NCBI RefSeq assembly: GCF_001486505.1
Contig: NZ_LN909062.1
Span: forward strand, 276,997-340,996
Origin: Paenibacillus rubinfantis
GTDB lineage: Bacteria > Bacillota > Bacilli > Paenibacillales > Paenibacillaceae
DNA: 64,000 nt
Direction: 5' to 3'
A program made the position numbers and the translations under genes. The notes below the pieces were generated by a model. It worked only from the letters and a program-made list of their open reading frames with translations. It was not told the origin of the DNA and did no database searches. This document shows, one piece after another, positions 25,073-33,959 of this stretch; position 1 is the stretch's first letter, and every line of letters begins with the position of its first letter.

Positions 25073-26559
25073 ACCCTAGCGACATCAATTTCGACCAATC
25101 AACCGGCCCGATCGATATTCCGTATTTAAAAAAATACTTCCAGCATTCGGCCGACGTCAAAATCCGCCGGTTTAATGCCGATGCGGACCAGGAACATCCG
25201 ATCAGCTTAATCTACTGCGAATCGATGGCCGATATCAAGCAGTTGAACGATTACATCCTTCCCCGCCTTGCCAACCTGTTCCAGGACGAGGCCGATCCCG
25301 ATACCGAATCCATCGCGCGTAATCGTTCTCTACCGCTTGACCGAATCGAAGGACCGGATCTGCTGCATCAACTTTCGCTTCGCGTCTATTCAGGTGAGCT
25401 GCTGATTTATTTTGAGGACAAGAAAGTCTACTTCAGTTTCGATATTTCAAGCCCCCCCGGACGCTCCCCGGAGGACGCCAGTACCGAAGCCGCCGTCAAG
25501 GGAGCCCGCGACGGGTTTACCGAAAATTTGAAGACCAATGTCGGATTGATCCGCAAGCGCTTACGAACCCAATCGCTTTGCGTCGAGGAAATCATCAAGG
25601 GGAAACGCGGGGAGGTCCGAGTTGCGCTTTTCTATATCCAAGACATTGTCAACCCGGAGATTCTTGAGGAAGCCCGCCGACGGCTGCACAACATCGATAC
25701 CGATGCGATCATTGGAACCTCGTTTGTGGAAGCCGTGGTAAGCGGTCAACGGAACCGAACTCTATTCCCATTAACCGATTACTCTGGAAAGCCAGATTAT
25801 GTTTCGGATGCGCTGCTGGCAGGAAAATTCGCAGTTTTGGTCGATGGGAACCCCATCGCCATCGTGGCCCCGGTAACACTGATGAATTTACTGATCTCCC
25901 CGGAGGATGCCAATACGCCTTACTACATCGTTTCCGTACAAAAAGTGCTGAGAGTTTTCGGGTTGACCATAGGCCTATTTTTACCCGGTTTTTATGTTGC
26001 GCTAACCAGCTTTAACCTGGAGCAAATTCCGCTCCCGCTGCTGGCGACCATCAGCAATTCACGCCATGGCTTACCCTTCCCGGTCCCGTTCGAAACCTTC
26101 ATCATGTTGTTCTTGTTCGAGATCTTCAATGAGGCAGGAAAACGCCTGCCCCAAGCCATGGGTCAAACGATCACCGTCGTCGGCGGTCTGATTATCGGCG
26201 ATGCTGCAATTCGCGCAGGCATCACGTCACCCACGATCATCGTTGCCGTAGCGATTGCGATCGTGGCGAGCTCTACCTTGGAAAATCAGACGTTAAGCGG
26301 GACCGCGGCTCATTTTCGAATTGTGATTCTCCTGTTGTCGGCGACCTTCGGTATGTTTGGGTTCTTGATCAGTTTCATCAGTCTAACCCTGTACCTCTCT
26401 TCACTAGAATCCTACGGCGTACCTTATCTGTCGCCTTTCTCTCCCTTCGTGAAAGACGACTTCGTGGAGTCTGTGTTTAAGAAGCCGTCAGATTCGCTTC
26501 GTTATAGACCCCGTATCCTTCGTCCGATCGACAAAACCGCAAGGAGGGACAAGCCTTGA
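25069..26559 (+). CDS. Spore germination protein, GerA family (GerAA/GerKA type)
   Basis: A 496-residue A subunit of a germinant receptor. The N-terminal soluble half (SVRLYSGELLIYFEDKK-like region, then FIQDIVNPEILEEARRRL) precedes a membrane half with four to five spans from about residue 295 (VFGLTIGLFLPGFYVALTSF). Family segments include LFPLTDYSGKPDYVSDALLAG and AGKRLPQAMGQTITVVGGLI. The A subunit is thought to form the ion channel of the receptor. It is coupled to the B subunit upstream and the C subunit downstream by overlapping start/stop codons. Confidence 0.93.
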   Translation: MNPSDINFDQSTGPIDIPYLKKYFQHSADVKIRRFNADADQEHPISLIYCESMADIKQLNDYILPRLANLFQDEADPDTESIARNRSLPLDRIEGPDLLHQLSLRVYSGELLIYFEDKKVYFSFDISSPPGRSPEDASTEAAVKGARDGFTENLKTNVGLIRKRLRTQSLCVEEIIKGKRGEVRVALFYIQDIVNPEILEEARRRLHNIDTDAIIGTSFVEAVVSGQRNRTLFPLTDYSGKPDYVSDALLAGKFAVLVDGNPIAIVAPVTLMNLLISPEDANTPYYIVSVQKVLRVFGLTIGLFLPGFYVALTSFNLEQIPLPLLATISNSRHGLPFPVPFETFIMLFLFEIFNEAGKRLPQAMGQTITVVGGLIIGDAAIRAGITSPTIIVAVAIAIVASSTLENQTLSGTAAHFRIVILLLSATFGMFGFLISFISLTLYLSSLESYGVPYLSPFSPFVKDDFVESVFKKPSDSLRYRPRILRPIDKTARRDKP

Positions 26560-27701
26560 GAGCAGCATTGGCCATCCTGACGCTCATCCTGTTACTGACG
26601 GGATGTTGGGATATGAAAGAAGCGCAAGATATCAATTTCGTCACGGCATTGGGGGTTGATTATGTAAACGGACGTTATGTCATCTACGCGCAGCTGCTGG
26701 ATTTTGCTGAGATCGCAAAGCAAGAGGGGAAGGTCGAAACGGGGAGCGCGAAAATTTGGATCGGAAAAGGAGAAGGCAAGACAGTTACCGATGCCATGAA
26801 TTCCGTATACCCCGCCTCCCAGCAAATGACGCTGTGGACACATGTTAGGGCTATCGTTTTCTCTAAGGCATTGCTTGATAACCGACTGCCTGAAGCCATC
26901 AACGGCTTGATCCGCTCCCGCGACCTTCGTTACACCCCTTGGGTGTATGGGACGGATAAGGAGATCCCAATCATTTTCTCAAGCATCTCGCTCCTGAATG
27001 AGTCGGCGCTAAACTCGGAGCTTCTTGATCCTGAGGAAATATTCAAGCAATATTCCTTTATGGAACCGCTGCGAATCATCAAATTGATGAACGGCGTGAA
27101 GGAGCCGGCCACCACGACGCTGTTGCCCCTCATTAGCTACACCGACAAGGTATGGAAGGGGAACGGGGAGCCCGTCCCGCAGGTAAAGCTTGCCGGGGCT
27201 TATGCCATAGCGCAGGGAAGCAACCGGGGAAGAGTTGATCCCATAATGCTGCAAGGGGCACGGTATGTCTCCTTTAAAAGATTTGACAAATTCCCTTTAA
27301 CCCTGATGTTGGACGATGAAACGGCGGTAGCGCTCAGCATCATCCATTCTGATCCAAAAGTGCGGTTCGATGCGAGAGGTACCCCCCCTTCCGTGCAAAT
27401 CCAGGTTCGTGTCAAAACTTATATCACAGAAGCCGGCTCGGCCGATGAAGCGAATGCCGAGAAAATCCGCATGTTGGCGAAAAAGCAGATCGAAGCGGAG
27501 ATTCGCCGTTCCTTTACGGCCGCCAAAGCCCATAACATCGATCTATTCAACTTGGAAGAGAAGTTGTACCGAAATGATTTAGCCCGTTGGAAACAACTTC
27601 ATTCCCAAGGGAAGCCGTTTATCTCTTTAGTGGATTTTGGGGAGGTTAACGTCCAAGTCGAAATCTCCCACGCCTCCTCTTACAAAGTGCAGAACCATTA
27701 A
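26556..27701 (+). CDS. Spore germination lipoprotein, Ger(x)C family (GerAC type)
   Basis: A 381-residue lipoprotein subunit of the same receptor. It starts at a TTG that overlaps the previous stop codon and follows GGAGGGACAAG. The signal peptide ends in the lipobox LLTGC; WDMKEAQDINFVTALGVDYV right after it is typical of GerC proteins. The C-terminal domain contains the usual YRNDLARWKQLHSQGK-like helix. The stop codon abuts a terminator that is part of the left direct repeat of the AT-rich island. Confidence 0.93.
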   Translation: MRAALAILTLILLLTGCWDMKEAQDINFVTALGVDYVNGRYVIYAQLLDFAEIAKQEGKVETGSAKIWIGKGEGKTVTDAMNSVYPASQQMTLWTHVRAIVFSKALLDNRLPEAINGLIRSRDLRYTPWVYGTDKEIPIIFSSISLLNESALNSELLDPEEIFKQYSFMEPLRIIKLMNGVKEPATTTLLPLISYTDKVWKGNGEPVPQVKLAGAYAIAQGSNRGRVDPIMLQGARYVSFKRFDKFPLTLMLDDETAVALSIIHSDPKVRFDARGTPPSVQIQVRVKTYITEAGSADEANAEKIRMLAKKQIEAEIRRSFTAAKAHNIDLFNLEEKLYRNDLARWKQLHSQGKPFISLVDFGEVNVQVEISHASSYKVQNH

Positions 27702-27742
27702 AAAACGGTTTAGCAGAGTATTCACTCCGCCAAACCGTTTTT
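27701..27742 (+). terminator. Terminator after the germination operon (left repeat copy)
   Basis: AAAAACGGTTT / AAACCGTTTTT hairpin with inner GC pairs, directly at the gerC stop codon. A variant of the same hairpin is at 34546-34589. Confidence 0.85.
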
Positions 27743-27889
27743 GTATGCATAAATGGCCGCTTGGGTACGATCCTCAACCCCAAGCTTCGCCAAAATATTC
27801 GTCACGTGGAATTTAACCGTCTTAATGCCGATAATCAGGTCGTCAGCGATGTCCTGGTTCGATTTGCCCTGGGCCAACAGCCGCAGAAC
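27722..27889 (-). pseudogene. Orphan 3' fragment of liaR (HTH domain only)
   Basis: The minus strand encodes 55 residues, starting [18 protein letters not shown] and ending KNGLAE, identical in protein to the C-terminal LuxR-type helix-turn-helix of the intact LiaR at 34569. There is no receiver domain and no start signal; upstream is unrelated AT-rich sequence. The absence of any amino-acid change shows the fragment was part of a working gene until recently. Confidence 0.93.
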
Positions 27890-27914
27890 AACTTAAGGTT
27901 TCTGTAATTTTCAT

Positions 27915-28146
27915 TTATATTTGATCAGCAACACTAACGAACCCACCCTCTATATAGGTAGCATTAGTTTTGTAAATCATTACTTTTGGATATTTAGAGC
28001 TTAGTTCTATTAGCAAATCATCGTCATAGTTTTCACTGAATACTGCAAATTGCAGTAGGTCATATTTAATACTACAATCCGCCTACTTTAAAATCGCGAA
28101 CTGGATCTTTAAAGAATCTTCGATAATCCTCATTAATTTGTTTCAT
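27915..28146 (-). pseudogene. Frameshifted gene at the end of the lipoprotein operon
   Basis: The start codon overlaps the stop of the preceding lipoprotein gene (ATGA) and has AAGGAG in front, so it was translated as the next operon member. It encodes MKQINEDYRRFFKDPVRDFK, then VGGL and a stop. One base over, the frame continues as ADCSIKYDLLQFAVFSENYD and on to YIEGGFVSVADQI. A single extra base near 28082 would explain the break; repaired, the protein would have about 77 residues. The family is not recognised. Confidence 0.6.
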
Positions 28147-29399
28147 CTCCTTAATTTCTCCTTTTCATAAGCAATTTCTGTTTGTTTTATAATTTCATCA
28201 AGGGTCTGATCAGCCGTTTGCTTCTCGTCAATTGCTAATTGAAGTTGGTCTTCTAAAATTCCATAAAATTCTTCAAGAAATGAAGAGGAAAAATCACTTC
28301 GGAGGATTCCTGGTTTTGTATCCAGATTCTGCTGCCAAAATTCCTCTAAGTTAATTCCCTCATATTGATTCATACGACTTTTTAGTGTAGATACATTTGG
28401 CGGAAAAGATTTATATTCATCAGCTACATTTTCATCCATGAGCATTTTAATAATTTCCCAGGATAAATCCTTATTTGTGGATTCTTTAGGAATAGATATA
28501 ATTCGATCAAAATAGATACTATGGCTTTCATCTCTTTTCTTAGAATTCACTGGTGAAGGTATGAAATCCCATGAGAAATTATTAATGCCTAATAATTGAT
28601 CGATATATAGAAGGTTACCCGTATGTAGAGCTGCTTTGCCCTGAAGAAACAAGTCATCTTCAACACCTGAAACAGTTTGTGTATGATATAAATCTATGAT
28701 TTGTTGAATAGCGCTGGTCCAGTCTTGTTTTTGAAACGAAATACTATCATTTTGGCTATCAATGAAACTCCAATTATTTGTATTTGCAATTTCCATTAAC
28801 AAATTATTAGGATCTGAGAATGTACTTTCTAAACCTATGGCATTATCCTCAAAACGCAAAACTATGTTTAATAACTCATGCCAATCCATCCCGCTAGTTG
28901 GATAATTAATTTTTAATTGATCAAACAGATCCTTGTTATAATATATTCCAGATATATTTACTCGTGGTACAAGGCCATATAGTGAGCCCGTATCCGTACT
29001 CACTGCATCTATCATACTATCCGCATATTTATCCAGATCGAACTTGTCCTTTTTTACATATGGATCAAGGTCCAATAAATAGGACTGTTCGCTCAGTTTT
29101 TCGTACTCGTCAGTATAAAAGAGCATCAAATCCGGTTGATTATTCTTAATTTTTTCAAATCTTGCTTCCCAATCCGATGTATCAGATGGCATCATTAGGT
29201 TAATCTCTAATCCTGGAAAATGTTCGAGAATTAATTCTCCGTAATTTTGATAAAATTGTTGTTCGTTTACGTAGGAAGTATAAATATTAATAATAGTGTC
29301 GGTATAATCATTTAGCTCCTTATTTTGTGGTCGTGACGTACATCCAAACAAGACCAAAGAAAGACAAAGTATAACAATAGATACATTCATTGTTTTCAT
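28143..29399 (-). CDS. Extracellular solute-binding lipoprotein 2
   Basis: A 418-residue lipoprotein. The signal peptide ends in LVLFGC (lipobox), followed by a family 1 solute-binding fold: DTIINIYTSYVNEQQFYQNY, PDLMLFYTDEYEKLSEQSYL, GLVPRVNISGIYYNKDLFDQ and EIIKMLMDEN near the C-terminus. It is related in layout to the upstream lipoprotein but not close in sequence. No permease or ATPase gene is near, so its transporter partner, if any, is elsewhere or it acts as a sensor. AAAGGTG precedes the ATG. Codons are strongly AT-rich compared with genes outside the island. Confidence 0.82.
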   Translation of the reverse strand: MKTMNVSIVILCLSLVLFGCTSRPQNKELNDYTDTIINIYTSYVNEQQFYQNYGELILEHFPGLEINLMMPSDTSDWEARFEKIKNNQPDLMLFYTDEYEKLSEQSYLLDLDPYVKKDKFDLDKYADSMIDAVSTDTGSLYGLVPRVNISGIYYNKDLFDQLKINYPTSGMDWHELLNIVLRFEDNAIGLESTFSDPNNLLMEIANTNNWSFIDSQNDSISFQKQDWTSAIQQIIDLYHTQTVSGVEDDLFLQGKAALHTGNLLYIDQLLGINNFSWDFIPSPVNSKKRDESHSIYFDRIISIPKESTNKDLSWEIIKMLMDENVADEYKSFPPNVSTLKSRMNQYEGINLEEFWQQNLDTKPGILRSDFSSSFLEEFYGILEDQLQLAIDEKQTADQTLDEIIKQTEIAYEKEKLRR

Positions 29400-29418
29400 A
29401 ATTCACCTTTTGTTATAT

Positions 29419-30726
29419 TTATTGGTATCTTTGCATAATAACCAGAAGTTCAATCTCCCAGTTCTTAACAGCTTCATCAATAGAGAGAGCGCCGGATACT
29501 ATTTTTTGAATATCCTTATCCAAATAACTACTCAACTCATTTTTTGCATTTAAAGGAAATTCTGTGTCATTAGAAATTTTCGGCATCACCTTATAAAAAG
29601 CTTCTACATTTTTACCATCATCCTTAACTAAACCCTTAATAACAGGTAGAGTGAACCTAAAATAATTAGCATTAAAATTCGTACGTGCCACGGTACTACT
29701 ATTTAAGTAGAGCCAGACCTCTTTTGTACTTGATATATCCTTCGTCTCTCTATTTATTCCATTTAAATATTGAAAAGTTATAGCCGTACTCTTATTTGTA
29801 TCATGACTAGTGACAGGTGCAGTAACCAAATCCCAATCGAGATCTGAATTGGATTGTTTCAGTTCATCTTTCAGTCTGTAAGTGTCTAGCGCCATAGCAA
29901 CATGTCCATTGGAGAAAGAGCCTAACTCTTGTTGAGTTTTTGAATTCCATTCCGACTTATATTTTTCAACAACAAGTTCTAACGTAGCTTTCCACGCATC
30001 ACTTGAGAATAGAACACGATTATGAACTGGATCATACCAATTTAAACCATTTGACTTGCCTGCCTGAAGGAACATTTCTACATTGCCGTAATTTTGTGTC
30101 TGTAGGCCTACTATTTCATCCGATTTTCCAAGCTCTGAAATTGTATTTCCAAGCTTCAGAACATCTTCCCAGTTCATGAAATCCACGGGTTCCGTAATGC
30201 CATACTTTTTAAAAATTCCCCTATTGTAATAAAGAGCTTGAGTTGCAATCGTATTCGAAACAGCATACAGATTCCCATTTCCCATCTCTCTAAAAGTGTC
30301 TAAAATCTGAGTGTCAATGTTTTGTAATTCGCGCTCTTTACTTAAAATAGATAAATCAAATAATAATCCCTCTTCTTGTAATCGTGGGTATAACTGCAGT
30401 GGAAAAAACATAATATCAGGATTAACATCCCTTATCTCACTAATCAGCATTTCCGCATCCCAATTATCTCCTGACTGGGGAACGAACTCAAAGTCGTTCC
30501 AAACACCGTTTCCAAGTATGGATTGATATTCTATTACATCAATTTTTATATTCGGAAAATGCTGATTAATATTCCCAAAATCTTGTTCAAAATTAGACTT
30601 TGAACTATACAAGATAGTTACATGCTTAGTCTCATTCTTCTGAGATACTGTACAGCCAGTAACTAACATAAAACTAAGCCAAATCGTGCATAATATGAGG
30701 ATATTTTTCTTTGTTCTTTTCATCAT
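29419..30726 (-). CDS. Extracellular solute-binding lipoprotein 1
   Basis: A 435-residue lipoprotein with signal peptide and lipobox (LVTGC) and a family 1 solute-binding fold: VTILYSSKSNFEQDFGNINQ, PDIMFFPLQLYPRLQEEGLL, NTIATQALYYNRGIFKKYGI, KEVWLYLNSSTVARTNF. It lies 19 bases upstream of lipoprotein 2, so both are cotranscribed. Ligand unknown. As with its neighbour, no ABC permease is encoded in the island. Strong AT bias. Confidence 0.82.
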   Translation of the reverse strand: MMKRTKKNILILCTIWLSFMLVTGCTVSQKNETKHVTILYSSKSNFEQDFGNINQHFPNIKIDVIEYQSILGNGVWNDFEFVPQSGDNWDAEMLISEIRDVNPDIMFFPLQLYPRLQEEGLLFDLSILSKERELQNIDTQILDTFREMGNGNLYAVSNTIATQALYYNRGIFKKYGITEPVDFMNWEDVLKLGNTISELGKSDEIVGLQTQNYGNVEMFLQAGKSNGLNWYDPVHNRVLFSSDAWKATLELVVEKYKSEWNSKTQQELGSFSNGHVAMALDTYRLKDELKQSNSDLDWDLVTAPVTSHDTNKSTAITFQYLNGINRETKDISSTKEVWLYLNSSTVARTNFNANYFRFTLPVIKGLVKDDGKNVEAFYKVMPKISNDTEFPLNAKNELSSYLDKDIQKIVSGALSIDEAVKNWEIELLVIMQRYQ

Positions 30727-30786
30727 TTGAATGTAATGTCACTTCCTTGATAAACAATGTATTATATACTTTCTCAGCTATTTTCA

Positions 30787-31941
30787 TTAACTAAAGCTCT
30801 TAACTTTCGAAATTTCTTCCACTGTTTTTATTATCCCTTCTAATAACATTCTCGCTTCAACTATACCAACATTTTCATTAAAACTTAATCTGATACTGCT
30901 TGATGATATCAGTTCATCCTTGTTCATAGCGGTTAATACTCGACTAGGTTTATTTTTCTTTGCTGAGCATGCAGATTGTGAAGAAGCAACTATTCCTTGA
31001 TCTGAAAGTAATTTCAAAAAGATGGCTGAGGTTGTTCGTGGGTATGAAAAATTTATTATATGAGGCGCCGCCAATGGAATTCGGGGCGTGTTTAGGACGA
31101 TTTCAGGAATATTAATAAGTTCAGAATAAAGCAAATTGTGGACTGAAACTAAGTTATTTAGCCTTCGTTCTTTTTCAAGGTTGTTTATTCTGATCGCCTC
31201 AGCTATACCGGCAATTCCAGGAACATTTAATGTACCAGAACGAATTCCATATTCTTGCTCTCCCCCAAAAATAATAGGAAATATTTCAACCTCCTCTTTA
31301 ACCACAAGCACTCCTACTCCTTTAGGTCCCCCTATTTTGTGCCCGGAAATTGTATACAAATCTATATCATCTAATTTAATCGGTACTTTTCCAAAGCCTT
31401 GCACTCCGTCCACATGAAATAAAATCTCATTATTTCTCTTTAGGAATTTACCAATTTCTTCAATAGGTTGTATGGATCCTGTTTCATTATTTACATGCAT
31501 AATACTTACTAGAGCTGTATTCTCCTGGATGCTTTCTTCAATAGTTTCTACGCTAACAACTCCATTAGCGTCTACCGGTATATAAGTGACGGACACTCCT
31601 TCTTTTTCCAATTCCTTGAAACAATTGAATACTGATGAATGTTCTATTTGAGAGGTTATAACATGAATAGGCTTGTCATTACTCATTTTAAAAGCGCGTA
31701 TTACACCTAATATTGCTAAATTGTTACTTTCGGTTGCTCCCGATGTAAAAATAATCTCATTAGTATTTACTTGTAGAATGTCCGCGATTATTTTTCTGGA
31801 TTCTTCTACAACCTTATTGGCCTCGTCCCCTAAACGATGCATTGACGACGGATTTGCATAAATCTTCCTTGACATATCATACATAAGCTTATTTACTGTA
31901 GGATGCATAGGGGCCGAAGCACAATAATCAAAATATAACAT
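30787..31941 (-). CDS. Cysteine desulfurase (NifS/IscS-like), class V aminotransferase
   Basis: A 384-residue PLP enzyme that takes sulfur from cysteine to form an enzyme persulfide. Visible are LYFDYCASAPMHP at the start, the EIIFTSGATESNNLAILG segment, IMHVNNETGSIQPIEEIG, the PLP Lys in SGHKIGGPKGVGVL (about 206), GGEQEYGIRSGTLNVPGIAG and the mobile-loop catalytic Cys in SSQSACSAKKNKPSRVL. All key residues are present, so it should be active. AAGGTGGGG precedes the ATG. It follows the redoxin gene by 18 bases. No scaffold protein (IscU/SufU) or tRNA thiolase is nearby, so the sulfur acceptor is unknown. Confidence 0.93.
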   Translation of the reverse strand: MLYFDYCASAPMHPTVNKLMYDMSRKIYANPSSMHRLGDEANKVVEESRKIIADILQVNTNEIIFTSGATESNNLAILGVIRAFKMSNDKPIHVITSQIEHSSVFNCFKELEKEGVSVTYIPVDANGVVSVETIEESIQENTALVSIMHVNNETGSIQPIEEIGKFLKRNNEILFHVDGVQGFGKVPIKLDDIDLYTISGHKIGGPKGVGVLVVKEEVEIFPIIFGGEQEYGIRSGTLNVPGIAGIAEAIRINNLEKERRLNNLVSVHNLLYSELINIPEIVLNTPRIPLAAPHIINFSYPRTTSAIFLKLLSDQGIVASSQSACSAKKNKPSRVLTAMNKDELISSSSIRLSFNENVGIVEARMLLEGIIKTVEEISKVKSFS

Positions 31942-31959
31942 TGTAAAATCCCCACCTTT

Positions 31960-32391
31960 CTATCTACTCACATAATTTCCAATTGAGTTTATAACATTTT
32001 TGAAGTCCTTCTTACTGAAAACCTCACCCTTTGCCATGACTAGGCCTTGAGAATTAACTATTAATGCAAATGGTGGGGTCGCAACATTAAAATAAAGTTG
32101 CATATTCTCTTCATTCATATGAACTATCGGAAATTCCCAACTATAATATTTCGCGAGTTCTTCGTTCTCCTTGTTTGATCCTGTTGACATCAAAAGAATT
32201 TCTATATTATCGCATTCTACTTTAAGATCAGATAAACAGGGAATAAACTCAATACAGCCCATACAATGTAGTGATATAAGAATAACTGCATAAAACTTGT
32301 TAGATGGTAATTGAGTCAGTTTTAATTCTTCAATTTCAGGAACCCTATCCCCAATTAATAATCCCTGTTTCTTCATTCTTCTGTTGAACAT
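31960..32391 (-). CDS. TlpA/redoxin-like protein
   Basis: A 143-residue thioredoxin-fold protein. The N-terminal GDRVPEIEELKLTQL is the usual redoxin entry segment; the active site corresponds to SLHCMGCIEFIPCLSDLK, a CxxC (CMGC), with an extra Cys eight residues later. TPPFALIVNSQGLVMAKG contains the cis-Pro loop of the fold. No signal peptide is seen, so it is cytoplasmic unless anchored through partners. The start was set at MFNRRMKK because AAGGGG lies upstream; a start six codons earlier has no site. It is first in the operon and may handle the sulfur chemistry of the desulfurase. Confidence 0.75.
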   Translation of the reverse strand: MFNRRMKKQGLLIGDRVPEIEELKLTQLPSNKFYAVILISLHCMGCIEFIPCLSDLKVECDNIEILLMSTGSNKENEELAKYYSWEFPIVHMNEENMQLYFNVATPPFALIVNSQGLVMAKGEVFSKKDFKNVINSIGNYVSR

Positions 32392-32726
32392 TGGTGAGTC
32401 CCCTTCCATTATTTTGGGCTTTTACTTATTTCCACCACAAATAAAAGAAAACGCATTCTTTTAAATAAATTGTTATATTATGTAAATATAATACATATAT
32501 TTCCTTAAAAAGGGGTATCGGTTTTGTTACTTTTACCATTTTCACATTAAGTTCACAAATTAAGCATTCGTTGTTTTTTATTCCTATTAAAAGCAAAATA
32601 ATTACATATTTTTAGGATTATAATATTTCTTTATGTATAAAATTTCTAAAAAATTAAAATATTTATAGTTTATCATTATAGTTGTATGTTGTTATTGAAA
32701 TCATCTAAAATTAAGAAGGTATTAGA
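32392..32726. other. AT-rich divergent intergenic region
   Basis: About 335 bases, extremely AT-rich, between the divergent redoxin operon and the secreted protein gene. Many TATAAT-like hexamers occur by chance here, so no single promoter can be assigned. No hairpin or gene was identified. Confidence 0.6.
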
Positions 32727-33890
32727 ATGAGAAGATCTTTTTTGCTAGTAGGCTTTAGTTTATTGCTTGTTTCTAATTCATTTCTAAACTTAGTAAAGGC
32801 TGAAGAAAATCCTCAACCCCAAAGTAAAGCAGAAATCAAGAAACAAATCGATGTCGAACGACAAAAACAAATCAACTATCATATTAAAGAAATCGAGAGC
32901 CTGAAAAAGGGTTCCGAACAATTATCGTACTTAAGTGAATATGGTTTTGATACAAAAAATATTAAAACAACTACCAATGCTACTTATAGAAATTTAGATT
33001 CAGATTTATCTATTTCAGAGGAAATTACTAGTGATTACTTTGAAGAGTTACTTGAAAATGCGTATATTTTTACTATGGATGAAAATGGGTATGTATATGA
33101 CAGAGAAGGAGAGGTGGTAAATAAACTGGATTTAAAAGAAGAGCAGGCGACTGGCACTAATTCAATAATGTCTGCCTCACTAGATACATCCATTAGCGGT
33201 TACAATACAGGAGCCTTTGTAAGGCAAACAACTAAAAGTGGTTACAAAGGAATCAGAACAACCTTTACTTTACCAACAGATACTAAATTTGAAACTCCAA
33301 GTTCAGGTGTAACTGGATATTTATATAATGGAATCGATGTTTTATCTTCATCCAATGTTGGATATAAACTGGAAGGCGGTCTTCAGTACAGTGAGACCTA
33401 CGATAATTATTCCGCTTCTATTCACCCCCAAGGATTAAGTCAGAATGCTATTCCGGAAGGATATAGCAGTGCTCCTCCAAGATATGCTCAAGATACTGCC
33501 ATTGTAAGTAATCTTTTATACGATACTTCATCCTCCCAATTTAAGTATTTTGTAAACGGAATCAATGTCAAAGGAGATAGCCAATATATCTATTTTTACT
33601 ATAGTAAATCTTTTACAAGTAATGAAATTGCAGCTCTTGCGGTAAAAAGAGTCACGGCGTTAGCTAAGGCAGGGTATACAGGAGAGAATATTGGGAAAGT
33701 GGAAGTAAAATATGATGAAACTGCGGTGACTTCTAATAGCGGTACTACATCTTCGATGACTTCAAGTATCCTTAGCACCCATACTTATAATGGTAAAACA
33801 TATGGTACCTCTGACACTCCAAGTAGTGCGGTAACAAAGTCTGGTGAAGTTTCTGCACAAAAAATCATTGTCGATACAACAAATTTTTAG
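32727..33890 (+). CDS. Secreted hypothetical protein, 387 residues
   Basis: An exported protein with a clear signal peptide (MRRSFLLVGFSLLLVSNSFL..VKA-EE), a charged helical region (about 30-75), then a domain rich in Thr, Ser, Tyr and Gly that looks like a secreted beta-sandwich: SGYNTGAFVRQTTKSGYKGI, GYKLEGGLQYSETYDNYSAS, KYFVNGINVKGDSQYIYFYY. It may belong with the YrpD-like secreted proteins of bacilli, but this is a weak recollection. No catalytic motif is recognised. Strong AT bias places it in the island. Confidence 0.7.
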   Translation: MRRSFLLVGFSLLLVSNSFLNLVKAEENPQPQSKAEIKKQIDVERQKQINYHIKEIESLKKGSEQLSYLSEYGFDTKNIKTTTNATYRNLDSDLSISEEITSDYFEELLENAYIFTMDENGYVYDREGEVVNKLDLKEEQATGTNSIMSASLDTSISGYNTGAFVRQTTKSGYKGIRTTFTLPTDTKFETPSSGVTGYLYNGIDVLSSSNVGYKLEGGLQYSETYDNYSASIHPQGLSQNAIPEGYSSAPPRYAQDTAIVSNLLYDTSSSQFKYFVNGINVKGDSQYIYFYYSKSFTSNEIAALAVKRVTALAKAGYTGENIGKVEVKYDETAVTSNSGTTSSMTSSILSTHTYNGKTYGTSDTPSSAVTKSGEVSAQKIIVDTTNF

Positions 33891-33915
33891 CTGAAACAAA
33901 ACTTCTCTATTTATC

Positions 33916-33947
33916 GTTACATAATTTGAATACTCAAATTATGTAAC
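33916..33947 (+). repeat. Perfect 14-bp inverted repeat upstream of the stalk-domain gene
   Basis: GTTACATAATTTGA, a 4-base loop, and its exact complement. It lies 25 bases past one stop codon and 12 bases before the next start. There is no T-run after it, so it may be an operator or an mRNA hairpin and not a typical terminator. Confidence 0.85.
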
Positions 33948-33959
33948 GGGACGAAAAAG

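Larger units (their letters stand above)
27701..27889. repeat. Left direct repeat of the AT-rich island
   Basis: 189 bases matching 34546-34736: a terminator hairpin plus the last 55 codons of liaR. In the 168 coding bases there are 6 differences, all synonymous; in the hairpin loop there is a short length difference. Homology stops abruptly after CCGCAGAAC on both sides. Confidence 0.95.
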
